Source: Zarea fungicola (Eukaryota > Ascomycota > Sordariomycetes > Hypocreales > Cordycipitaceae). From it: DNA of 64,000 bases. The notes under the pieces were generated by a model. The model saw nothing but the letters and a program-made list of their open reading frames with translations, had not been told where the DNA came from and did not search any database. Positions 55,978 to 64,000 of this stretch are shown piece by piece. The stretch's first letter is position 1. Each line of letters opens with the position of its first letter. A program made the position numbers and the translations under genes. The stretch covers positions 62,001 through 126,000 of the forward strand of contig FWCC01000207.1 of NCBI GenBank assembly GCA_900169235.1, in the 5' to 3' direction.

Positions 55978-57670
55978 ATGGCTGCCAGTCCAGCGCCCGC
56001 CCTGCAGCTGGGCGAATACCTCGAGAAGCTGCCCGGGACGACATTTAGAAAGCTCTACCAGCAGCCCTCGACGGCGTTTGCCATTTTTCGGCGCATGCTG
56101 CCGCAGCTTGGTGAGTTTGGAGCCGAGAACCAACCTGGAAAAGAGCAAATCCAGCAATGAGATGGTCGATAATATAAAATATCTCGTTTTTCTGACAATT
56201 CTTTTCCCGGGCAGCCAAGACATTCGTGATGCGCATGCTATACATGCCCAGTCCCATGAACCTGGCAGACTTGGATACTTGGGTAAAACCAGAGGCCAAG
56301 AGGTTAGACGTCCCAGGCTTTCAACACGAGGCCAACACCTGACTAAAAATAATTCTTTGGAAAATTTCAGACAAAAAGACCAAATGCTCTCGACGCTACG
56401 AAGCCTACACATTGTCCAGATATTAGCCCCGTCCAAGGACAAGACGCAACAGGTCCAGCTCGCCACAAACTTTCGCGCCTCGATGCGCCTCGCCCTCACC
56501 GGCGGCGGCAACCACAACTCCTTTGGCGTCCCCTCCACGCTCTCCGTCCCCATGGAGATTGACGTGCCCTTTCTCGACCGCTACGCCCGCCGCCGCTGGG
56601 ACGACATCCTGCACTTTGTCGTCTCCAGCGTCGGCTACAAGTCTGCCGCCGGCGCTGGCGAAGGTGCCGGTCCCAACAAGAATGTCAAGGACATACTCAT
56701 CGCCGGCCGTCTCGTTGACCGCCGGCCAGGCGGCAGCATCGGCATCACACAGGCCGGCTTCACCTTTCTGCTGCAAGAGGCCAACGCGCAGGTGTGGACG
56801 CTGCTGCTCCTCTGGCTCGAGGCCATGGACGCCAACAAGAGTGCCTCGTCGGAAGCCGTCGACATGCTCTCCTTCCTCTTTGTTCTGGCCAGTCTCGAAA
56901 TGGGCCGCGCCTACGACACAAACGCCCTCACCGAGAAGCGACGGGATATGCTCCCGTCACTCGCCGATTTCGGGCTCGTCTACATCCCGCCCCAGAAGCG
57001 CTCCATGTTCTTCCCCACGCGCCTCGCCACGACGCTGACGAGTGGTGCCAGCAGCGGCAGCACAGGTCTGCGCAGCATCAGCGACGGCGTGGCGGCCGCG
57101 ACGTCTGCCGCGCTCTCCAACCAAAACCAATCAGCAGCGGCTGGTGATACGGGTCCGTTGGGCGGCAGCGGCGACCAGATGGGTGGCTCCGTCGTCATCG
57201 AGACCAACTTCCGGCTGTACGCCTACACCCAGTCCACGCTGCAAATCGCCGTCCTCGCCCTCTTCTCCAAGCTCACCATGCGCTTCCCCGACATGGTCGC
57301 CGGCCGCGTCACCCGCACCTCGATCCGCCAGGCCATCCAGTTCGGCATCACCGCCGACCAAATCATCGCCTACCTCGCCGCCCACGCCCACGAGCAGATG
57401 CACCGCACCGCCGCCCTCACCAACAAGCCCGTTCTCCCGCCCACCGTCGTCGACCAGATCCGCCTGTGGCAGCTGGAGAATGAGCGCATGAAGACCACAG
57501 GTGGGTTCCTGTTTCGCGATTTCGACGACACCAGGGAGTACCAGGACACGAGGCGCTTTGCCGAAGAGATTGGCGTGCTGGTGTGGAGCAATAACCAGAC
57601 GGGCATGTTTTTTGCGAGCAAGTTTGAACAGATTCGCGATTATCTAAAGAGTCGGAAAAAGGCGGAATAA
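55978..57670 (+). CDS. tfb2: TFIIH core subunit Tfb2 (p52)
   Basis: Exons 55978-56110, 56215-56302, 56371-57670 (donors GTGAGT and GTTAGA; acceptors GGGCAG and TTTCAG), 506 residues. The N-terminus EYLEKLPGTTFRKLYQQPSTAFAIFRRMLPQLAKTFVMRMLYM is the Tfb2/p52 opening. WDDILHFVVSS, GFTFLLQEANAQVWTLLLLWLE and EMGRAYDTNALTEKRRDMLPSLADFGLVYIP are further blocks; the C-terminal RFAEEIGVLVWSNNQTGMFFASKFEQIRDYLKSR is the Tfb5-binding end. The protein anchors the XPB/Ssl2 helicase in TFIIH and works in transcription initiation and nucleotide excision repair. A Ser/Gly-rich insert near residue 330-370 is lengthened, as in other filamentous fungi. Essential and certain to be single-copy in most fungi. 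Confidence 0.97.
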
Positions 57671-58459
57671 TAGAGACAGAGAAGAAGAAGAAGGACAAAA
57701 ACTCCGAGTAATAGAAGGCTATCCGGAAATAATAGGCAAATGTGACTGGAACCAATGAAAATGGTTACAATATCCAGGGTCTGGGGCTGTGGTTAATGCA
57801 GACTGTATACAGGACAAGAGGCAGAAGAGATGCTACAGAATGGTTCGTCTCCAAAAGAAGCCTGGAGACGCTATTAGAAAGCAATCATAACAAGTAATCA
57901 TTTACAAATTCGTCATAACAAAAACCGTTACAAAAGAAATAAAAGTTCAACATCTTGACCAAACATCACACATCAAGGTTTCTGCACCAACTGACCACTC
58001 ACCCACAATGATTAAACCACCTTCACCACCACAATAACTGCAACATTGCACAACAAAGACAAACGATACAAATCGTTCTTGGCTAAATTGCCATGTATTA
58101 ACAAAACAATAATTGAAAAAACTAGCTCTTTATACATCAGCCCCCGAGCCATGTCGCTCCACATCTGTTTATCCATACATGCAAATCAATCCGAATGCGC
58201 CAAGTCATCCACGTCCCCAAATATATTCCAGCCAAAGCAAAATAAGAGAAAAAATAAAATATCAAAAAGCAACCAAATGAGTATTGTAATGCCAAAATCA
58301 AGTACTCCAATCTCCAAGACAGTCTTCCTCCACTGTTCTCATTACCAAAGTTGAAGCCAAAGAGCACGTATGAAAAAGTCAAAAAAGTCAAAAAGTCAAA
58401 AGTCAAACAAACTAATGCATCTTCCTACACGGATCTTTTCCCAATTTGAATCAAGAGAA
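57671..58459. other. Intergenic; no gene seen
   Basis: 3' flanks of two convergent genes. A-rich (many AACAA and AAAAGTCAAAAAGTCAAA strings near 58375-58410). No coding sequence. Confidence 0.6.
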
Positions 58460-59767
58460 TTATCGAAAATTTAAATATCGAGCTTCCACGCTATGTGGGT
58501 TGGTAATCCCAAACGCGTTTGATGCGTTGCTGTAATATGCATCTTCCAAAAATGCGAGGCCCTCTCTGTCCTGGTAACGTGAGTGTGAGGCAAATCGTCT
58601 TGACACGAGGGATTCTACCATGAATGGGGATCCATAGGGCAAAATGGACGGTCGATGATGGCGGCGAGCATATTTTTCCTGCCACCGCCTAAGAGAAGCC
58701 TGGGCAGTCGCGGTGACGCACTGTGACTTTAAATGCGCAAAAGCCTGAAGACATATTGAATCTTCGTCTCGTAGCGGATATGGTGGATTCCCAGTTGGTT
58801 CCGCGTCATGGTTGTTATCCTGTGAGTGTGGGTGTTGTGCGATGCCTGCATGGAGTGTGTCGCCGGCCTGTGCCAGTACTTGTTCCATGTGCTCAGTAGA
58901 GAATCGGTCTCTAAGCGCAGTAAACCGACCGCTCCAGTATGCTGAAGTTTGCGCGTTCATAATCTGTCCGGGAAGCGCTTCAGCCTGTTGTTTGTGATCA
59001 ATGCATTGACTCCCGAGATCCGGAGTCGTAATATTGGTGGTACATGAGTGTCTGCTGGAAGGAGCAGACTCCTCGCGGGAAAGTCGTCGGCGAGAACGCA
59101 AGCGGTCCATGGTGGCCATCTCAGCTTGCTTCAGATTCGGGTCTGATTTTTTGTAGAGGGGCTTTGATGCAGAGGTTGGAAAGTGTGTTCGACGGGGGAC
59201 AGAGTTCTTTATATCTTGCAATACACTCATGGTCCGCGATTTGGGAAGCTTCGTGGCAAATTTAGTCTTGCTCTGCAGAGGACTGCGAGGCTTTTGTGGC
59301 TTTGATGTATGCGTGTACTCGTGATCATGTTTAACTGTAAATAACGATGTGGTGGAGTTGGCGGCGCTCTTCAGCTTCGAGACTGACAACCTCATCTCAA
59401 CCTCATCAAAGTTTTTGCATCGCGGGGTCGTGGCGGCAGACTGAGAGTCACTCTTTGGTGTAGACGTGAGGGTGACAAGACTTTGCCTTTTGAGGAGCGT
59501 CCTCCTGGCGAGGATGCTGATGCCCATCTTTTTGTCAGGTTTGTTAGCACCCTGCGGCACGTCTTCGCTGCTACTTGCAGCCAGTCCACAGTCTTTAATG
59601 GCGTCTACTATGATAAAGTCATCGCTTCGGATAAGGTCTGGTCCTCTCGAGTTCTTGACTGGTCCGAATGGCGATGATATGGCCAAGGGCAGTTGAGCCG
59701 GCGCAGGCTTCAAGTCGTTTCGGTGGCTGGTAAATAGCTGAGCAAGTCCAAGTTTGTTTTTGCCCAT
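58460..59767 (-). CDS. Unrecognised filamentous-fungal protein, 435 residues
   Basis: Single exon. First 230 residues are basic and Ser/Thr-rich, disordered, with SILARRTLLKRQSLVTL and PRSPLQSKTKFATKLPKSR as candidate motifs. A compact helical part follows around residue 270-300: TSAYWSGRFTALRDRFSTEHMEQVLAQAG, then QAFAHLKSQCVTATAQASLRRWQEKYARR. The YWxGRFxALxDRF block is one I have seen in otherwise unnamed fungal proteins, so this is a genuine conserved gene, but no function is known. The ending (VEARYLNFR) is not a known targeting signal. No membrane segment. Confidence 0.75.
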   Translation of the reverse strand: MGKNKLGLAQLFTSHRNDLKPAPAQLPLAISSPFGPVKNSRGPDLIRSDDFIIVDAIKDCGLAASSSEDVPQGANKPDKKMGISILARRTLLKRQSLVTLTSTPKSDSQSAATTPRCKNFDEVEMRLSVSKLKSAANSTTSLFTVKHDHEYTHTSKPQKPRSPLQSKTKFATKLPKSRTMSVLQDIKNSVPRRTHFPTSASKPLYKKSDPNLKQAEMATMDRLRSRRRLSREESAPSSRHSCTTNITTPDLGSQCIDHKQQAEALPGQIMNAQTSAYWSGRFTALRDRFSTEHMEQVLAQAGDTLHAGIAQHPHSQDNNHDAEPTGNPPYPLRDEDSICLQAFAHLKSQCVTATAQASLRRWQEKYARRHHRPSILPYGSPFMVESLVSRRFASHSRYQDREGLAFLEDAYYSNASNAFGITNPHSVEARYLNFR

Positions 59768-60542
59768 CTTGTGGAGTATAGAATGTTTATTGAATGCAAG
59801 TTGCTCTGGTACTAGGCGTGCACATAGCTGGCGAGGTCCAAAAGCAGAGCAGCAGGAGTTTGTCCCGCGCCGTATATTCCAAAAAGAAGGGTGCTAATCC
59901 AAGGACTGTATCAGCATGTATCAGCATGTATGGTATGAGCAAATACGTTCTTCAATCCCACGAAACAAGACAAGGTACTGTGGCTGGACGAAAACACAGC
60001 AAGTACAACAACAACCAAAGCATATAGGGAAGCGCGCCTTGGCCGAGTCAGATGGATGACGCGGTTCGGATGCAGGCTCGCTTATTTGGTGGACCTGCGG
60101 AATGAATAAGATTAGATGCTTGGATTGAAAGTGATGCGATTGGCAGGACGTTTTGTTGGCAGCCAGGCATTTGAGCAGCAGTCACTCGCCAGCTGCCCGC
60201 CGGTACCGGTAGGCGAGATCGCAACTGCAGTTCTTTCTGTTACTTGCCATGCAGACGTTTTGAGGCTTTAGGAACCACTACAGTGTATAATAATACATTA
60301 GTACATCAATATCCAATATACGGGCATTTACTTGGACGGGATAAGATTTTACTCGGCGTGTCTGCACTGCCGTCCAAGTCGAGCTATCCGAACCAAAAAC
60401 ACAGGCAATGCAATAAACCTCGAATGGTTAAACAAGCAATTCCAACCATGCCAAGTAGTGGTGGAAGTGATTTCCTAGACTAGACTAAACAATACAAAAT
60501 GGCACGCGGCAATGATGCATTGATGCATTGCTGTATATGCCC
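59768..60542. other. Intergenic; no gene seen
   Basis: Upstream region of the unknown gene and 3' flank of the NRDE gene. A duplicated TGTATCAGCA string lies near 59908-59930. Nothing else noted. Confidence 0.6.
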
Positions 60543-61547
60543 TCAGTTTTCCCACCCTTCTATTTTGTATCTAACAGTAACATCGGCAGCACCCCGCTCA
60601 AACCTGTTTCCGTTGGGATCCCACAGTGCTCTCTCAACATATGTTACGTTGCCCTCCCAATCTACAAGAATCACCGTTTGGCGCTGTGTTCCGTATAGCC
60701 CTGTCGAATATGGCACGGTCGCGTCGAGTATAGGCTGCGCCGCCGCTCTCTTGTACGCCTCTTCTTGCTCGTCCCAGCCCACCCGACCCTTGGCCGCCGA
60801 CTCTGCAAATTCATTTTCCTGCTGCTGTGTTCCCACCGGCGGGACAAAGATACTCTCCTTGAAAACGGGCATGTAGTCCTGCACCGATGCATGCCTCGGA
60901 AGACGCGGCAGCGTGTCGCGGTCGAGCACCGCAAACAGAGCTTCTACAACGCCTGCCTCATCCAGCTTCTGATCAACGGCTTCTTTGATGGCGCTCTCGG
61001 TCAAGTCGTGGCCGCTGATGACCTTGGGCCACTTCTCCGGGCTTATATACGTCGTGTTGCTGAGGCTCCACGTCTGGCCCCTCTCCCTGCCCACGAACGG
61101 GACGTCGTCGACGTGGTCCACGCGGTTGCTGACAATGGCGATTGGCTTGGGGCTCTTGCGCAGCGTGCCGCAAATCATGGAGAAGCCGCCGACGCCCTTG
61201 ACGCCGCCGTCCTTGACCAGGTGGTGCACGCCGTGCGTAACGCCGTCCCGCGCGATACCGCTGAGCCAGGCAGTGGGCATGCCGCCCCGACTCCGCGTGC
61301 CGCAGATCGACTCATCGATGTCTTCTCGGTAGTTTGTCAGGACGGCAAAGTCGCCAGCCCTGTTGAGAGCGAGCCACGTGCCTTGCTCTGCTCGCTGCAG
61401 GTCTCGCGAGGAGACTACCTGTTCGCCAGAGACGGGGTGCGTCCACCAATGCGGGCGGGATGTCGGCCGCAGGATGAATTCATCTCGGTTGTCAATAATA
61501 ATGAGAGAGTATTCTGGGTGTGCCGTAGATACAATGGCGATACACAT
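60543..61547 (-). CDS. TANGO2/NRDE family protein
   Basis: Single exon, 334 residues from the ATG at 61547 (MCIAIVSTAHPEYSLIIIDNRDEF); the frame extends 13 codons further but families begin at MC. The second-residue cysteine and the NRDE motif (19-22) define this family. Other blocks: RPTSRPHWW, GTWLALNRAGDFAVLTNYRE, GGFSMICGTLR and TYGTQRQT-like end (GLYGTQRQTVILVD). Members are conserved from bacteria to humans; animal TANGO2 is tied to Golgi/mitochondrial lipid or haem handling and has an N-terminal-nucleophile-like fold with Cys2 as candidate catalytic residue. Biochemical function in fungi is unclear. The ortholog call is secure. Confidence 0.93.
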   Translation of the reverse strand: MCIAIVSTAHPEYSLIIIDNRDEFILRPTSRPHWWTHPVSGEQVVSSRDLQRAEQGTWLALNRAGDFAVLTNYREDIDESICGTRSRGGMPTAWLSGIARDGVTHGVHHLVKDGGVKGVGGFSMICGTLRKSPKPIAIVSNRVDHVDDVPFVGRERGQTWSLSNTTYISPEKWPKVISGHDLTESAIKEAVDQKLDEAGVVEALFAVLDRDTLPRLPRHASVQDYMPVFKESIFVPPVGTQQQENEFAESAAKGRVGWDEQEEAYKRAAAQPILDATVPYSTGLYGTQRQTVILVDWEGNVTYVERALWDPNGNRFERGAADVTVRYKIEGWEN

Positions 61548-62331
61548 TGTGCCAAATCTGTTGGTCGCCCCAGAAGAGTGTTGCAAACTAGTTAATTGTC
61601 GGCCTTGACTAACGTGACACCGAGCGGACTGGTACTATACAAGCTTGAGCACAAGACAGTGGCAATGATAGATGTAAATAGTTTGGTGAGGCGTTTTGCT
61701 GTTTGAGTGATGAGAGAGAGTATGATGGCCTGATGGTCTCCGCCGTTGTGCGTCATGTCATGCGTTGGGCGAATGGACAGCTGCTTGGCTGCTGCCCGAA
61801 AACCAGCTACCACATCCGGCTAACAAGACTGGTAGTAAGCTTTCCCAACCCAAAATGCAACTCTCTCCAGTAGGGTATGACTTTTGTTCTGACTTTATCA
61901 AGTTTCATTTACGATGTAGGGAAAGCAATGGGATTTTTTTTTTAAAAAAAAAAAAAAAGTTCGTTTTGCATCCTTGCACCATTGACCGACAAGGACATGC
62001 CTGCCCGCCGAGGGTCCGACTACAAATCCAGAATGAGCCTGGTTTAAGCTTCAAACGTTAGGCCCGCTCAAGTCGAATTTCGGGGCGGCAAACCTCACAT
62101 CAAGGTGCAAATTTGAAAATCTGAGCTGGATACAGTATAGAACCAGTGGCAGTCACGGGATGCAAGCAGTCACGACGCTTCAATGCTGCCAGTGGAGCAG
62201 TGTTGTTGGATAAATCCACCATCCATTATTACAGAATCAGTGCCACCATCATTTCTGAGGCTTCCTAATCTTGTGATGCAGTGATATGTACAGTCTATAA
62301 TGCTAGTAAAGTAAACTCAAAATCCGGTCCA
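61548..62331. other. Intergenic with homopolymer tract
   Basis: Includes a T-run directly followed by a long A-run at about 61933-61958, a spot prone to sequencing slippage. No gene seen. The right end is 3' flank of the FAD oxidase. Confidence 0.6.
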
Positions 62332-64000
62332 TTACAGCTTGAAGTAGCCAGGCTGAAGTCTCTGGAACACCTGCTGGGGGTCGTACTTCTGCGAGGCGGC
62401 CTTCAGCTTGGCCAAGTTGGTAGCGCCATAGCTAGCCAGGACATTCTGCTGCTGTGCGGCATAGTTCTGGTACAGGTACGGGTGGTCGAGACCCATGGCC
62501 TTGGCAGCAGCAATAGAGCGGTCGACAATGGCCTTGGCGCAAGCGAAGACGCGAGTATCATCGGCAATGTTGGACCAGCCAATGTCAATGTTGACAACTA
62601 GTAAAAATATTAGCGCCGGAGGAGTGAAAGGCAGACAAGGATTTACTTACGGACAAGGGGGCCCTGGCCAGCGAGACCGAGGGCGTTTCCTCCGTTCTTG
62701 CTGAAGATCTTGGTCATGCCAGTAGTAATGGGCTGGAAAATGCAGGAAGGTACCAGACCGGGGGCATCCTTAATCTTGAGGACTTCCTCTTGGTAGATGG
62801 CAACAATCTGGTCCATGAGTGCGGCACTGTTCTTGAAGGTGTATGTCCAGTAGGTTTTACTTGGATAGATTAGCATAAAACGGCCCCCATGTGTATAGGA
62901 GACATGTCAACATACCGGAAACCATATGGGTTGGTGGCATTGAACTCTTGGGTGAGCGCAGGAAGATCCACGACACGGAGAGTGTTTGAAACGATAGTTC
63001 CCTGGACGGCCGTGAAGTTGCTCAGAATCGGGGGGTTGGCGACGGGCTTGCCATACTGAAGATCAGATGCAATGACAAAGATGCCCGCGGATTGGGCATA
63101 GGCATATGCAGTGATGATTTGACCATAGGGATCCTCGGGAGAGTGAACGGCAAAGCTCTCAAAAGCCTTGGTGATTGCCTTGCTCGTGTCGTTGGTAAGA
63201 ACGTAGACCATGGAGCCAGCCCACATATCACCTTGAGGGAATGCCTCGAGATCCATGCGTGTGACAATGCCGAAGTTGTTACCACCACCACGGAGGGCAA
63301 AGTAAAGATCCTTGTAGGCAGAGTTGAAGTTGACATCGCGAATGGAGCCATCGGCAAAGACAACCTGATAGTTGCGGACATTGTCGCAAGCCCAGCCGTA
63401 GCGGGCAGAGAAGAAGGACATGCCACCGCCGAGGGTAAGACCACCGACACCAATGGGCGACACTCGGCCGCCGATGACAGTGTAGCCCTTGGGAGTCAGC
63501 TGGGAGTAGACATTGAACCAGGTGTTGCCGGTGCCAACAGTGGCCGTGGTCTTGTCTGCAGAAAGAGACACGGAGTTGAGGTTGAAAAGATCGATGGTCA
63601 CACCGTCTTGAATGTTGGAGGCACCAGAGAAGGCGCCGTGGCCGCCGCTCTTGACGGCGAATTTACATTGGGTCACGCGGAATGTGAGGACGGCCAAAGA
63701 CACGTCCTCGGGGCAGGTAGGGTTGAAGCGACAGGTCGGTCGAGTCAATTCCTGCTGCTGGGACCAGTAACGGTTCTCCTGGAATTCGTAGCTTGCCGTG
63801 TTCGGGAACAGAACGGTATTGGGGCGGGAGAAGGCCAGGAAGGCACACTATTTCACGGGTCGGTCAGTGTCGCACAGGGGAGAATTGGGGGCCGCGGAAG
63901 TTGCCGTCGCGCGGTAATCCGGGGTTGCTCACGGCTACAGCGCAGCCAATGCTGGTGTCTCTTGACTGGACGGTGGCATTGTTGCTGTCAACGAATGCAG
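62332..64000 (-). CDS. BBE-type FAD-linked oxidase, 5' end beyond the window
   Basis: At least four exons are visible on the minus strand: the first starts beyond 64000 and ends near 63930 (donor GTGAGC), the second runs about 63849-62916, the third 62859-62660, and the last 62598-62332; stop TAA. Motifs: FAVKSGGHGAFSGAS (FAD-binding SGGH with candidate covalent His), GGRVSPIGVGGLTLGGGMSFFS, YGWACDNV with a Cys at the second covalent-FAD position, and C-terminal BBE domain with YQNYA. The domain order is PF01565 then PF08031. A full protein is ~500 residues; the missing part is the signal peptide and start. Such enzymes oxidise sugars, alcohols or secondary-metabolite intermediates outside the cell. 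Confidence 0.9.

Overview
The window looks like nuclear DNA of a filamentous ascomycete, most likely a Sordariomycete and plausibly Hypocreales. The evidence is short introns (about 45-125 nt, GTAAGT/GTATGT/GTACGT donors, CTAAC/CTGAC branch sites), Kozak-like starts (CAAAATGG, CAACAATG) and family content: NmrA-like reductases, a ULD_2-type ubiquitin-like protein, a cyanovirin-N (CVNH) protein, DUF2293 and DUF8035-like proteins, a BBE-type FAD oxidase and TFIIH Tfb2. The species cannot be named from the sequence. Gene models were built by hand from reading frames, splice signals and family knowledge; most exon sums were checked for phase.

Left part (1-25 kb) looks accessory. It holds an NmrA-like reductase (962-1864), a prolyl-iminopeptidase-like hydrolase (3087-4031), two unrecognised multi-exon genes transcribed divergently (4365-6398 and 7043-8323), an F-box-like gene (8549-10003) followed by a five-exon divergent ubiquitin-conjugating enzyme (10188-10878), a CVNH gene that is one base out of frame (11670-12236), a single-exon protein kinase (13014-14690), a broken Nak1/POD-6-like kinase (15508-17918), a ULD_2 protein with a cysteine-pair motif (18595-20498), and a carboxylesterase lacking its catalytic core (21362-22171). 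Broken or divergent genes are concentrated here.

Middle part (24-46 kb) is a mix: two small membrane proteins (24477-25156 and 25393-26004), an LRR protein of about 1,100 residues (26397-29753), a DUF2293 protein, a DUF8035-like protein rich in Arg/Asp/Glu/Tyr, a Frm2/Hbn1-like nitroreductase, a secreted S10 carboxypeptidase, a sterol-desaturase/hydroxylase-family enzyme, a farnesyl-diphosphate-synthase-like enzyme with altered substrate motifs, and a second NmrA-like reductase.

Right part (49-64 kb) holds two related seven-span membrane proteins in tandem (49203-50442 and 52310-54294). They share a phase-2 intron at the same place. One has a TGA followed by an in-frame Q/Y-rich extension, and the other has five copies of a tail repeat. 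Next come an eight-exon HotDog thioesterase divergent from Tfb2 (TFIIH p52), an unknown fungal protein, a TANGO2/NRDE protein, and the 3' part of a BBE-type FAD oxidase running off the right edge.

No tRNA, rRNA, intact transposon or CRISPR array was recognised. Two undetermined bases (nn) lie at 12801-12802.
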